DNA of 64,000 nt from Streptomyces sp. NBC_00102 (GCF_026343115.1 NZ_JAPEMC010000001.1:1922001-1986000), one strand, 5' to 3'; shown: positions 10,101 through 19,740, counted from the first letter of the stretch. A program made the numbers and translations. Notes: generated by a model from the letters alone, not told the origin.

Positions 10101-10418
10101 TCCGAGGAGTCGGTGAGCATCGCCTCCCCGCCCGCCGGTACCTACACGGTCCTGGTGGACGGGTACGACGTTCCGTCCGGCACCACCGCGTACGACTACC
10201 GCGACGTGTTCTACTCCGCGGCGCTCGGCACGATCAAGGTCGACGAGTCGACGCCGGTGAACCTGGCGGCCGGAGCGTCCGCCCAGGTCGGCGCCGAGGT
10301 CACCGTCGCCGGTGCGGCCCCCGAGGGCCGGCAGTTCTTCGGCGAGGTCCAGCTCGTGAACGCCCACGGCACCGCCGCGGGCACGGGCAGCGTGGTGATC
10401 GGCAAGGTCACCGAGTAG
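7119..10418 (+). CDS. Secreted S8 family serine peptidase (subtilase)
   Basis: This is a 1099-residue secreted protease. A signal peptide (twin Arg near residue 13, an Ala/Val-rich core, cleavage around PVFAAD) is followed by an I9-like propeptide region and a subtilisin domain. The catalytic triad is Asp211 (GILDSGVD), His389 (EHGTHVAG) and Ser582 (GTSMASPQAAG). The 178-residue gap between Asp and His is much longer than in classical subtilisin and indicates an inserted domain with Asp/Asn-rich loops (LNRDGDNTD, LNNNGDFSD) that could bind calcium. The C-terminus has beta-rich modules including a PPC-like region (IDLYVFLGDTQVG onward). It likely degrades extracellular protein for nutrition. 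The ATG at 7119 is preferred because AGGGA sits 5 bases upstream; the ATG at 7113 is too close to it. Confidence 0.9.
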   Translation: MTNDSPGSISAARRVARVAAAAGLVAALATAGTAPVFAADDPAATPVKPSATSDSGDKLGKSDAEVLAQAQAQGEKSVTLMVATKPGATEQVKSQLDAVSGAVPGITYDKLGYVRATVPTKTAKATIASASKLSSVLGIDLQQEIELDDPTPQADRAQGAKKATTSTTYAAPSKKTPAKNPYNPSFETGAVDFVKQNPKADGRGITIGILDSGVDLAHPALQKTTTGERKIVDWVTATDPVSDADGTWLRMTQSVSGPSFTVGGATYKAPAGSYKFSLFRESATNGGEMAGDLNRDGDNTDSWGVLYDPVAGTTRVDLNNNGDFSDDTALKPYKDRFQVAYFGTDDPRTDVAERIPFVVETRKNVVYNAAGATSDYVSIGVIEGEHGTHVAGITAANGLFGGAMNGAAPGAKIVSSRACTWTGGCTNIALTEGMIDLVVNRGVDVVNMSIGGLPPLNDGNNARAELYKQLIDIYGVQLVISAGNDGPGVNTIGDPGLADHVISVGASISKDTWAANYGSLVTKKYDMLPFSSRGPREDGGFAPIISAPGAAINTTPTWLPGVPVKEAGYTLPAGYSMLQGTSMASPQAAGATALLLSAAKQKHIDLAPADLRTALTSSATQIKNVPALAQGSGLINILDAWKLIKKGATANEYTVKAPVDTSIDFALKDPGFGTGLYDREGGLKTGQKKTYDVVITRTTGADRDVAHKLSWKNDDGTFKLVGPSTVRLPLGTPVTVKVQAQPRSVGAHSAILEVNDGKTVGVDQQILTTVVVATDIKAPTNAFAASGSVQRNSTTSYFLNVPEGAKTLEVALSALRSGSQTRFISIHPYGVAIEDSSTIFCYPNYESPTNTCRPDARSYQDPQPGVWEIEVEARRTSPLLDNPFKIDVALLGATFDPAVQTIAEAKIGTPTAVNWTVTNEAAALTGRLRGGSLGSAAVERPSISTGQAQQFEVTVPAGAEKLDVAIGSTSDANADIDLYVFLGDTQVGASTTAGSEESVSIASPPAGTYTVLVDGYDVPSGTTAYDYRDVFYSAALGTIKVDESTPVNLAAGASAQVGAEVTVAGAAPEGRQFFGEVQLVNAHGTAAGTGSVVIGKVTE

Positions 10419-11798
<1,380 letters not shown>

Positions 11799-11825
11799 CC
11801 CGGCGGGGCGACCCGTACGCGTCCT

Positions 11826-11858
11826 GGGGGCGGCCACCGGCGACCGGTGGCCGCCCCC
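11826..11858 (+). terminator. Hairpin terminator after asd
   Basis: This is a perfect 15-bp GC-rich stem (11826-11840 with 11844-11858) with a 3-base CGA loop, 27 bases after the asd stop. Confidence 0.8.
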
Positions 11859-11947
11859 TCGCGCGTCCGCCCGCCCGACTGCCCGACACCGCAGGTCCCC
11901 GGCGTGGAAGGATGACCCGAAACGTCACCATAGAAGGAGATGACCGG

Positions 11948-14524
11948 GTGCCTGGCACGAATCTGACCCGCGAAGAGGCGCAGGAGCGGGCACGGCTGCT
12001 GACCGTGGACGCCTACGAGGTCGAGCTCGACCTCTCCGGAGCGCAGGAGGGCGGGTCCTTCCGGTCCGTCACCACGGTGCGCTTCGAGTCCGCGGAGGCC
12101 GGTGCGGAGACCTTCATCGACCTCGTCGCCCCCGCGGTGCACGACGTCGTCCTCAACGGAACCTCCCTGGACGTCGCCGCGGTCTTCCGCGACTCGCGGA
12201 TCGCGCTGCCCCGCCTGCGCGAGGGCGCGAACGAGCTGAAGGTCGTCGCCGACTGCGCGTACACCAACACCGGTGAGGGGCTGCACCGCTTCGTCGACCC
12301 GGTCGACGAACAGGCCTACCTCTACACCCAGTTCGAGGTGCCGGACGCCCGGCGGGTGTTCGCCAGCTTCGAGCAGCCCGACCTGAAGGCCACGTTCACC
12401 TTCACCGTCACGGCCCCGGCGGGATGGACCGTGATCTCGAACTCCCCGACGCCGGAGCCGGTGGACGACGTCTGGTCGTTCGCGCCGACGCCCCGCATCT
12501 CGACGTACATCACCGCGCTGATCGCCGGCCCGTACCACTCGGTGCACAGCAGCTACGAGCGCGACGGCAGGACGGTGCCGCTCGGCATCTACTGCCGCCC
12601 CTCGCTCGCCGAGCACCTCGACGCGGACGACATCTTCGAGGTCACCCGGCAGGGCTTCGACTGGTTCCAGGAGAAGTTCGACTACGCGTACCCGTTCGCC
12701 AAGTACGACCAGCTCTTCGTACCGGAGTTCAACGCGGGCGCGATGGAGAACGCGGGCGCGGTCACCATCCGCGACCAGTACGTCTTCCGCTCCAAGGTCA
12801 CCGACGCCGCGTACGAGGTGCGGGCCGAGACCATCCTCCACGAGCTGGCCCACATGTGGTTCGGCGACCTGGTCACCATGGAGTGGTGGAACGACCTCTG
12901 GCTGAACGAGTCGTTCGCCACCTTCACCTCGATCGCCTGCCAGGCCGACGCCGAGGGCTCGCGCTGGCCGCACTCGTGGACCACGTTCGCCAACTCCATG
13001 AAGACCTGGGCGTACCGGCAGGACCAGCTGCCGTCCACCCACCCGATCATGGCGGAGATCAACGACCTCGACGACGTCCTCGTCAACTTCGACGGGATCA
13101 CGTACGCCAAGGGCGCCTCGGTCCTCAAGCAGCTCGTGGCGTATGTCGGCCAGGACGAGTTCTTCGCGGGCGTGCAGGCGTACTTCAAGGCGCACGCCTT
13201 CGGCAACACCCGGCTGTCCGACCTGCTGGGCGCACTGGAGGAGACCTCCGGCCGCGACCTGAAGGCCTGGTCGACGTCCTGGCTGGAAACCGCCGGTATC
13301 AACATCCTGCGCCCGTCGCTGGAGACGGACGCCGAGGGCCGCATCACCTCCTTCGCCGTCCTCCAGGAGGCCCCGGCGCTCCCGGCCGGAGCCAAGGGCG
13401 AGCCGACACTGCGCCCGCACCGCATCGCGATCGGCTTCTACGACCTCGGCGTCGACGGCAAGCTGGTGCGCCGCGAGCGGATCGAGCTGGACGTGGACGG
13501 CGAGCGCACCGAGGTGCCGCTGTCGGAGGGCACCAGGCGCCCGGACGTGGTCCTGCTCAACGACGACGACCTCAGTTACGCGAAGGTCCGGCTCGACGAG
13601 GAGTCGCTGCGGTTCGTCACCGAGCACCTGGGCGACTTCGCCGAGTCGCTGCCGCGCGCGCTGTGCTGGGCCTCGGCCTGGGACATGACCCGCGACGGCG
13701 AGCTGGCGACCCGTGACTACCTGGCGCTGGTGCTGGCCGGCATCGGCAAGGAGTCGGACATCGGCGTGGTGCAGTCGCTGCACCGTCAGCTGAAGCTGGC
13801 CATCGACCAGTACGCGGCGCCCGAGACCCGCGAGGCGCTGCTGACGCGGTGGACGGACGCCACCCTGGCGCACCTGAACGCGGCCGAGGCCGGCAGCGAC
13901 CACCAGCTGGCGTGGGCCCGCGCCTTCGCGGTGACGGCCCGCACCCCGCAGCAGCTGGACCTGCTCCAGGGGCTGCTGGACGGCACCAAGTCGGTCGAGG
14001 GCCTGGCCGTCGACACCGAGCTGCGCTGGGCGTTCGTGCAGCGGCTCGCCGCGACCGGTCTGCTCGACGAGGAGGAGATCGCCGCCGAGTACGAGCGCGA
14101 CCGGACCGCGGCGGGCGAGCGGCACGCGGCCGAGGCCCGCGCCGCGCGTCCCTCCGAGGAGGCCAAGGCCGAGGCCTGGGCGCTGGTCGTCGACTCCGAC
14201 CAGCTGCCGAACGCTCTCCAGGAGGCGGTCATCGGCGGTTTCGTCCAGACCGAGCAGCGTGAGCTGCTGGCGCCGTACGCGGAGAAGTACTTCGCGACGG
14301 TCAAGAAGGTCTGGGAGACCCGCAGCCACGAGATGGCCCAGCAGATCGCGGTCGGCCTCTACCCGGCGATCCAGGTCTCCCAGGAGACGCTGGACGCGAC
14401 GGACGCCTGGCTGGCCTCGGCCGAGCCGAACGCGGCGCTGCGCCGGCTGGTGTCGGAGTCCCGCTCGGGCGTCGAGCGCGCGCTGCGCGCCCGCGCCGCG
14501 GACGCCGCCGCCGCGACCGCGTAA
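11948..14524 (+). CDS. pepN: Aminopeptidase N, second copy (M1 zinc peptidase)
   Basis: This is an 858-residue M1 aminopeptidase. GAMEN is at 264-268 and HELAHMWFGD starts at 298, with the third zinc ligand Glu at about 321 in LWLNESFATF. This copy keeps the canonical GAMENAG and NES forms, so it is the more typical housekeeping PepN of the two. The C-terminal helical domain is complete (ends RARAADAAAATA). The start is GTG at 11948 with GAAGGAG upstream, as in the first copy. It lies about 6.4 kb from its paralogue on the same strand, separated by a hypothetical gene, the subtilase and asd. A perfect 17-bp hairpin ends the unit. Confidence 0.96.
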   Translation: MPGTNLTREEAQERARLLTVDAYEVELDLSGAQEGGSFRSVTTVRFESAEAGAETFIDLVAPAVHDVVLNGTSLDVAAVFRDSRIALPRLREGANELKVVADCAYTNTGEGLHRFVDPVDEQAYLYTQFEVPDARRVFASFEQPDLKATFTFTVTAPAGWTVISNSPTPEPVDDVWSFAPTPRISTYITALIAGPYHSVHSSYERDGRTVPLGIYCRPSLAEHLDADDIFEVTRQGFDWFQEKFDYAYPFAKYDQLFVPEFNAGAMENAGAVTIRDQYVFRSKVTDAAYEVRAETILHELAHMWFGDLVTMEWWNDLWLNESFATFTSIACQADAEGSRWPHSWTTFANSMKTWAYRQDQLPSTHPIMAEINDLDDVLVNFDGITYAKGASVLKQLVAYVGQDEFFAGVQAYFKAHAFGNTRLSDLLGALEETSGRDLKAWSTSWLETAGINILRPSLETDAEGRITSFAVLQEAPALPAGAKGEPTLRPHRIAIGFYDLGVDGKLVRRERIELDVDGERTEVPLSEGTRRPDVVLLNDDDLSYAKVRLDEESLRFVTEHLGDFAESLPRALCWASAWDMTRDGELATRDYLALVLAGIGKESDIGVVQSLHRQLKLAIDQYAAPETREALLTRWTDATLAHLNAAEAGSDHQLAWARAFAVTARTPQQLDLLQGLLDGTKSVEGLAVDTELRWAFVQRLAATGLLDEEEIAAEYERDRTAAGERHAAEARAARPSEEAKAEAWALVVDSDQLPNALQEAVIGGFVQTEQRELLAPYAEKYFATVKKVWETRSHEMAQQIAVGLYPAIQVSQETLDATDAWLASAEPNAALRRLVSESRSGVERALRARAADAAAATA

Positions 14525-14540
14525 CGGCGGCCGGACACGA

Positions 14541-14580
14541 GAAGGCGCCCTCCCCGGTACACGCCGGGGAGGGCGCCTTC
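14541..14580. terminator. Bidirectional terminator between second pepN and the minus-strand small gene
   Basis: This is a perfect 17-bp stem (14541-14557 with 14564-14580) and a 6-base loop, 16 bases after pepN and about 95 bases after the convergent gene that ends at 14675. It is well placed to stop transcription from both sides. Confidence 0.85.
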
Positions 14581-14674
14581 GTGCGTGGGGCCCGTCGGCG
14601 GCCGCGTCCGGACATGCGTGTGCGCCGCGCGGTAGCTCGTACCGGCGGCGCACACGGCGGAGCGTGTGGGGCTG

Positions 14675-14905
14675 TTACGCCTTCTTCTTGGACTTGTCGA
14701 GCACGATGACCAGGCCCGCGATCACCGCGAACAGCGCCAGGGGCGCCAGGACGTACAGGCTGATGGTCTCGATGACCGACAGGCCGGAACCCGGGTCGTC
14801 GCCGTCGTCGCGGGTGACCGCGAGAGCGGGGGACGACATGAGCAGCATCATCAGCGTCGTACCGGCCGCAACGGCGCCGGCGCGCATAGCGTTCTTCTTG
14901 TCCAC
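14675..14905 (-). CDS. Small secreted or membrane-anchored protein
   Basis: This is a 76-residue protein of unknown function. A short basic start (DKKNAMR) is followed by a hydrophobic signal-like segment (AGAVAAGTTLMMLLMSSPALA), an acidic linker (TRDDGDDPGSG), a second hydrophobic helix (ISLYVLAPLALFAVIAGLVI) and a Lys-rich cytosolic tail (DKSKKKA). If the signal is cleaved, about 45 residues would remain as a single-span membrane protein with a short outside segment. The start is GTG at 14905, or ATG at 14887; neither has a strong ribosome site. It lies 20 bases downstream of malQ on the same strand, so it may share that transcript. Confidence 0.65.
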   Translation of the reverse strand: MDKKNAMRAGAVAAGTTLMMLLMSSPALAVTRDDGDDPGSGLSVIETISLYVLAPLALFAVIAGLVIVLDKSKKKA

Positions 14906-14925
14906 GGTGCAAACGTAGCGAACGC

Positions 14926-17076
14926 CTACGGACGGCGCGCGCCCGGGGGTGCCGTACGTGGGGTCCGGCGGATCGGTCCGTCCATCAGCCGGTGCAGTCG
15001 CGGCGAGCCGGTGATCTGTTCCAGCGTCAGCGGACGGCCCTCCCCGTCGGCGATCGGCAGGCGCCAGTTGGGGTACTGGTCCCAGGTCCCGGGGAGGTTC
15101 TGCGGGCGCCGGTCGCCCACGGTGTCCGGGAGCCAGATGCCCGTCATCAGGGCGGGCGTGCGCAGCAGGAAGCGGTGCACCGCGCGTACGGCCGCCTCCT
15201 CGTCGCCCTCCCCCTCGGGCAGCAGCCGCAGCCGGGCCAGCAGGCCGAGCCATTCGGCGGTGTCGGCCGCGTCCTCGGCGAGCTCCTCCTCCAGCGTGCG
15301 GGTGAGCAGGCCGAGTTCGTGGCGCAGCCGGACGTGGTCGCCGGAGAGCCGGGCGGCGGTGGACGGCAGGTCGTGGGTGGTGGCGGTGGCCATGCACTCC
15401 CGGCGCCAGTGCTCGGGGGCCAGCGGGCGTCCGGTGCCCTCCCAGTCGCGTTCGAACCAGAGGACGGACGTGCCGAGGACTCCGCGCCGGGCGAGCGCCT
15501 CGCGCACGCCGGGCTCGACCGTGCCGAGGTCCTCGCCGAGGACGACGGCCCCGGCGCGGTGGGCCTCCAGGACGAGGACGGCGAGCATCGCCTCGCCGTC
15601 CTGGGCGACGTAGGTGCCCTCGGTGGGCTGCTTGCCCTCGGGGACCCACCAGAGCCGGAAGAGGCCCATGACGTGGTCGACGCGGAGCGCCCCGGCGTGC
15701 GCGAGCAGGCCGCGCAGCAGGCGCCGGAAGGGGGCGTAGCCGGAGGCCGCGAGGGCGTCGGGCCGCCAGGGCGGCAGGCCCCAGTCCTGGCCGCGGGCGT
15801 TGAAGGCGTCCGGGGGCGCGCCGACGGACATGCCGAGGGCGTAGTCGTCCTGGCCGGCCCAGGTGTCGGCGCCCGCCGGGTGCACACCGACCGCGAGGTC
15901 GTGGATGACGCCGACCTCCATCCCGGCGTCCTCGGCGGCCCGCTGGGCCTCTGCCAGCTGGGTGTCGGTCAGCCAGGCGAGCCGGCTGTGGAAGTCGACC
16001 CGTTCGAGGAGCCCGGTGCGGGCGCGGGCGGTCTCCCGGGAGCGGGGGTCGCGCAGCGGCTCGGGCCAGGCGTGCCAGTCGGGGCCGTGCACCTCGGCGA
16101 GCGCGCACCAGAGCGCGTGGTCCTCCAGGGCCTGTCCCCGGGCGGAGAGGAAGTCGCAGTAGGCGGCCCGGCGGCCGGGGGTCAGCGGCACCTGCTGGAT
16201 GAGCTCCAGCGCTTGCCGCTTCAGCTCCCAGACGGCGTCCCGGTCGATCAGCGCGCCCTTGTTGAGCACGGCCTCGCAGAGCGCGGCGGCGTCCTGGCGG
16301 AGGTCGTCCAGCACCGCCCGCGCGCGTACCTGGCCGTACTCGGGGATGGACTCGACGTGCAGGTGGACGGGGTCGGGGAAGAGCCGCGAGGAGGGGCGGT
16401 ACGGGGACGGGTCCGTGGGCCGGCCGGGAACGGCCGCGTGCAGCGGGTTGATCTGGACGAACCCGGCGCCGAGGGTGCGTCCGGCCCAGGAGGCGAGGTC
16501 GGCCAGGTCGCCGAGGTCGCCCATGCCCCAGGAGCGCCCGGAGAGCAGGGAGTAGAGCTGGACCAGGAAGCCCTGGACCCGGGCGGCGGGCTGCGGGGCG
16601 CGGGCCGGCGCGACGACGAGCGTGGCGGTGCCCTGGCGGTGGTCGAGGGTGCGCGCGGTCACCCGGTGCACGCCGAAGGGCAGGTCGGGCCACCAGACGG
16701 GGACGGCGGACGGCGGGGGCGTGTCCGGGACGTCCGCCTGCGCGCCGGTGACGCGCAGGCGGATCGGCTCGGGCCTGGCGGCGCCCGGTTCGGCCTCCGG
16801 GACGACCGTCAGGGTCGTCCCGATCGGCAGAGCGGCGAGGGCGGGCGGCAGCGGCTCGCCCGCCCAGACCACCGCGGTCGGCGGGAGCAGACGGGAGCCC
16901 GCCCCCGATTCGGCGGCGGCGAGCGACCTCCGTACGCCCTCCGGGGTGGAGGCGTCCACGCCCAGCGCGGCAAGCACGGCGGTGACCGTGTCGTCGGGGA
17001 CGGACACCGTGACACCCGCGGACGGGGAGTAGGACGTGGCGACGCCGTGCAGGGCGGCGAGCCGGGAGAGGCCCAT
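14926..17076 (-). CDS. malQ: 4-alpha-glucanotransferase (amylomaltase, GH77)
   Basis: This 716-residue cytosolic enzyme disproportionates maltodextrins by transferring alpha-1,4-glucan segments, as part of maltose/glycogen metabolism. Visible GH77 features are LRVDHVMGLFRLWWVPEG (nucleophile Asp), VVLGEDLGTVEPGVREAL (acid/base Glu) and ATTHDLPSTAARLSGD (third catalytic Asp). An N-terminal extension of about 160 residues with beta-sandwich character is usual in actinobacterial MalQ. The ATG at 17076 has AGGAG six bases upstream. That ribosome site lies inside the 3' end of a leader ORF whose TGA abuts the malQ ATG, so translation is probably coupled. Confidence 0.93.
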   Translation of the reverse strand: MGLSRLAALHGVATSYSPSAGVTVSVPDDTVTAVLAALGVDASTPEGVRRSLAAAESGAGSRLLPPTAVVWAGEPLPPALAALPIGTTLTVVPEAEPGAARPEPIRLRVTGAQADVPDTPPPSAVPVWWPDLPFGVHRVTARTLDHRQGTATLVVAPARAPQPAARVQGFLVQLYSLLSGRSWGMGDLGDLADLASWAGRTLGAGFVQINPLHAAVPGRPTDPSPYRPSSRLFPDPVHLHVESIPEYGQVRARAVLDDLRQDAAALCEAVLNKGALIDRDAVWELKRQALELIQQVPLTPGRRAAYCDFLSARGQALEDHALWCALAEVHGPDWHAWPEPLRDPRSRETARARTGLLERVDFHSRLAWLTDTQLAEAQRAAEDAGMEVGVIHDLAVGVHPAGADTWAGQDDYALGMSVGAPPDAFNARGQDWGLPPWRPDALAASGYAPFRRLLRGLLAHAGALRVDHVMGLFRLWWVPEGKQPTEGTYVAQDGEAMLAVLVLEAHRAGAVVLGEDLGTVEPGVREALARRGVLGTSVLWFERDWEGTGRPLAPEHWRRECMATATTHDLPSTAARLSGDHVRLRHELGLLTRTLEEELAEDAADTAEWLGLLARLRLLPEGEGDEEAAVRAVHRFLLRTPALMTGIWLPDTVGDRRPQNLPGTWDQYPNWRLPIADGEGRPLTLEQITGSPRLHRLMDGPIRRTPRTAPPGARRP

Positions 17077-17373
17077 TCAGACTCCTGGAGACTCCATGGC
17101 CCCCGCGACACCGGGGGCGGTCGGTTCGCTGGTGAGCGGAGCGACGACGGCGAGCGGCGGCTCGCTCGTCAGGGGGGTGGCGTCGGCGAGCGGCGGCTCG
17201 CTGGTGAGCGGTGCGGCGCAGGCGGCGAGGGGTGCGTCGAACGCGGGAGTGGTCCCGGCGCGGTGGACGGCGGTGGGCTGGAGGGGCGGTCGGCTGGTCA
17301 GCGGCTCCGGGCCGGCCGGACCGGGGGCCTGTTTGGAGAGGGCGGGGAGCGGAAGCTGCGCGGCTGCGGGCAA
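17077..17373 (-). CDS. Repeat-containing leader ORF abutting malQ
   Basis: This is a candidate 98-residue protein of unknown function. It starts at TTG 17373 behind a perfect AGGAGG with 5-base spacing and ends in TGA directly followed by the malQ ATG (TGAATG). The sequence is Pro/Ala/Leu-rich with three copies of PLTSEP(P)LA encoded by imperfect ~45-60 bp direct repeats; it has no signal peptide, membrane helix or recognised domain. The quality of the ribosome site and the zero-base junction argue that it is translated. It could be a genuine small protein or a leader whose translation opens the malQ ribosome site. Against this, composition is permissive for open frames in high-G+C DNA. Confidence 0.45.
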   Translation of the reverse strand: MPAAAQLPLPALSKQAPGPAGPEPLTSRPPLQPTAVHRAGTTPAFDAPLAACAAPLTSEPPLADATPLTSEPPLAVVAPLTSEPTAPGVAGAMESPGV

Positions 17374-17600
17374 GGTGACCTCCTGGCCGTGGGAGCAGGA
17401 CGGAAGAGAGACCTACCCACCCCCCGGTGGCGCAGTCGCGCAGACGTGAGCGTGGCACAGGTCTGATGCCAACGGTCCCAACGTGCCGTGGGTCACATTC
17501 CGTTCCCCCGGACGGCAGATATGGGCCATTTTCGGCCACTGTGCCGCCGGTCACGGACGGCACGGGCGGGCCCTGCGGCCCACGGAAACCTGCCGGACTC

Positions 17601-18137
17601 TCAGGCGGAGACGCCGTCGATCCGGGCCATCGCGTCGTCCGCGCCGAACGGCTGGAGGTAGGGAAGCCAGCGGGGGTCGCGGTGGCCGGTGCCGATGATC
17701 CGCCACGCCAGGCCGGTGGGCGGTGCGGGCTGGTGGCGCAGGCGCCAGCCCAGCTCGGGGAGGTGCCGGTCGGCCTTGACGTGGTTGCAGTGGCGGCAGG
17801 CGGCCACCACGTTCTCCCAGGCGTGCAGTCCGCCCCGGCTGCGCGGGACGACGTGGTCGACGCTGGTGGCGGCGGCGCCGCAGTACACGCAGCGGCCGCC
17901 GTCGCGGGCGAAGAGCGCCCGGCGGGTGAGCGGAACGGGCCCCCGGTAGGGGACCCGGACGAAGCGCTTGAGGCGGACCACGCTGGGCGCCGGTACGGCG
18001 GTGGTGGGGCTGCGCAGGAGGGCGCCGGACTCTTCGAGGCACACGGCCTTGTTTTCGAGGACGAGGACGAGCGCGCGGTGGAGCGGTACGACGCCGAGCG
18101 GCTCGTACGACGCGTTGAGAACCAGGACGTGCGGCAC
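17601..18137 (-). CDS. HNH endonuclease family protein
   Basis: This is a 178-residue protein with a C-terminal HNH nuclease fold. The N-terminal MPHVLVLNASYEPLGVVPL is typical of a large actinobacterial HNH group. Two CxxC pairs (CVYCG near residue 82 and CRHCN near 112) form the structural zinc site, and the catalytic His is in VDHVVPRSRGG, followed by Asn in HAWENVV. Members cut DNA; the cellular role of this stand-alone chromosomal type is not established. The GTG at 18137 is chosen because GGAGG precedes it by 8 bases; longer in-frame starts lack a site. It is transcribed away from the mscS-like gene. Confidence 0.85.
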   Translation of the reverse strand: MPHVLVLNASYEPLGVVPLHRALVLVLENKAVCLEESGALLRSPTTAVPAPSVVRLKRFVRVPYRGPVPLTRRALFARDGGRCVYCGAAATSVDHVVPRSRGGLHAWENVVAACRHCNHVKADRHLPELGWRLRHQPAPPTGLAWRIIGTGHRDPRWLPYLQPFGADDAMARIDGVSA

Positions 18138-18522
18138 GGTGGATGCCTCCTTGTACGCCGGCGGCGCGTGGCTCGCGCCGGGACGATCCGCTCTCAGTCT
18201 CTCCTCATGCCTGGTCCGGGCGCCACCACGTGCGGGTAATGGGCCGGAGGGAATCCGCCCGGACGGCCCCACGCCCGCCGGCGGGCCGCCACCGGGCACG
18301 GCGTCGGCCCGCCGCCCGGGAGGACGGGCCGGGGGCGGACCGGGCGCCGGGCGGTCGGGTTCGCGACGGAACCTGGCGTGAAGCGTGCGATTCGGTGCGA
18401 TTTCCGGATGATCGGTGTGATTTCCGGATGAGACGAGCCTCTCGGTGGGCCGCTGACATCATCCGGGCCGCGCTCGTCGTTAACCTGGTTGATCCGCTGT
18501 CGCCCGTGCTGGAGGTCCCACC
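18138..18522. promoter_or_regulatory. Divergent gene-free region between HNH and MscS genes
   Basis: These 385 bases carry no supported gene. They hold the ribosome site of the HNH gene (GGAGG at the left), a very G+C-rich middle, and a pair of 19-bp direct repeats close to the mscS-like start, plus the GGAGG ribosome site for that gene at its right edge. Confidence 0.5.
18393..18431 (+). repeat. Two 19-bp direct repeats upstream of the MscS gene
   Basis: The copies CGGTGCGATTTCCGGATGA (18393-18411) and CGGTGTGATTTCCGGATGA (18413-18431) differ by one base and are spaced 20 bp start to start, about two helical turns. This phasing suits a tandem protein-binding site controlling the channel gene about 90 bases downstream. 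Confidence 0.7.
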
Positions 18523-19584
18523 GTGTCCCCGTCCGTCCTGTTGGCCGCCACTCCGTCGACCGGGTCGGGAGGCTCGCTCGACGAGGCCGCCCGGCAGGCC
18601 GGCGACGCCGCGGGCTGGGTCGAGCAGAACTGGTCCACCTGGCTGAACACGGGTCTGCGGATCATCCTCATCGCCGCCGTGGCGATCGTGCTGCGCTACG
18701 TGATCCGCCGCGCCCTCACCAATCTGATCGAGCGGATGAACCGCAGCGCCCAGGCCGTGGAGGGCACCGCCCTCGGCGGGCTGCTGGTCAACGCCGAGCG
18801 GCGCCGCCAGCGCTCGGAGGCGATAGGTTCCGTGCTCCGGTCGGTGACCTCCTTCCTGATCCTCGGCACGGCGGCGCTGATGATCCTGGGCGCCTTCGAG
18901 ATCAACCTGGCGCCTCTGCTGGCCTCCGCCGGTGTGGCCGGTGTGGCGCTCGGCTTCGGTGCGCGCAACCTCGTCACCGACTTCCTCTCCGGGGTCTTCA
19001 TGATCCTGGAGGACCAGTACGGCGTCGGGGACACGGTGGACGCCGGGGTCGCCTCCGGCGAGGTCATCGAGGTGGGTCTGCGGGTCACCAAGCTGCGCGG
19101 CGACAACGGCGAGATCTGGTACGTCCGCAACGGCGAGGTGAAGCGGATCGGCAACCTCAGCCAGGGCTGGTCCACCGCCGGCGTCGACGTGACGGTCCGG
19201 CCGACGGAGGACCTGGACCGGGTCCGCGCGGCCATCTCCGCCGCCACCGAGGTCATGGCGAAGGAGGAGCCGTGGAGCGAGCGGCTCTGGGGCCCGGTGG
19301 AGATCCTCGGCCTGGACGCCGTCCTGCTGGACTCGATGACGGTCCGGGTCACCGCGAAGACCATGCCGGGCAAGGCGCTGACCGTGGAGCGCGAGCTTCG
19401 CTGGCGCATCAAGCGGTCGCTGGACGAGGCGGGCATCCGCATGATCGGCGCGGTGCCCCCGCAGCCGGAGGCCGGGGCGGCGGACCCGACCGCGGCCATG
19501 GCCGCCCCGTCGGCGTACGCCTCGGCCACCTCGCCGCAGTCGCTCGCCGCGACGCCGCTCGCCCCGCCGAGCATCACCAAGTAG
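18523..19584 (+). CDS. Small-conductance mechanosensitive channel family protein (MscS)
   Basis: This 353-residue membrane protein belongs to the channel family that opens under membrane tension to release solutes during osmotic downshock. It has an N-terminal periplasmic stretch, a first helix (LRIILIAAVAIVLRYVI), a second helix (FLILGTAALMILGAF), and the pore-lining TM3 with the family's Gly/Ala pattern (LLASAGVAGVALGFGARNLVTDFLSG). The cytosolic beta domain follows (VGDTVDAG, VRNGEVKRIGN), then an alpha/beta domain and a Pro/Ala-rich tail. The GTG start at 18523 has GGAGG seven bases upstream. It is a single gene, closed by a perfect 16-bp hairpin. Confidence 0.9.
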   Translation: MSPSVLLAATPSTGSGGSLDEAARQAGDAAGWVEQNWSTWLNTGLRIILIAAVAIVLRYVIRRALTNLIERMNRSAQAVEGTALGGLLVNAERRRQRSEAIGSVLRSVTSFLILGTAALMILGAFEINLAPLLASAGVAGVALGFGARNLVTDFLSGVFMILEDQYGVGDTVDAGVASGEVIEVGLRVTKLRGDNGEIWYVRNGEVKRIGNLSQGWSTAGVDVTVRPTEDLDRVRAAISAATEVMAKEEPWSERLWGPVEILGLDAVLLDSMTVRVTAKTMPGKALTVERELRWRIKRSLDEAGIRMIGAVPPQPEAGAADPTAAMAAPSAYASATSPQSLAATPLAPPSITK

Positions 19585-19609
19585 GACGACCCGCAGGTCC
19601 CGCACGTCA

Positions 19610-19646
19610 CCGGAGGGCCTCCGCGCATGTCGCGGAGGCCCTCCGG
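19610..19646 (+). terminator. Hairpin terminator after the MscS gene
   Basis: This is a perfect 16-bp stem (19610-19625 with 19631-19646) and a 5-base CATGT loop, 26 bases past the stop codon. It insulates the csn operon promoter that follows. Confidence 0.85.
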
Positions 19647-19711
19647 CGTGTTTCCGGGCGGCTTCGGTCCGCCCCCGCAGGTAACGCTTTCGTTGCCCGG
19701 CCGCCTCGCCA

Positions 19712-19740
19712 TTGACGCCCCGGGTACGGGCGCCTACCTT
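19712..19740 (+). promoter_or_regulatory. Probable csn operon promoter
   Basis: TTGACG at 19712-19717 and TACCTT at 19735-19740 are separated by 17 bases, a good match to a housekeeping sigma-70-type promoter. The start of transcription would fall near 19747, immediately before the palindromic operator. Confidence 0.65.
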
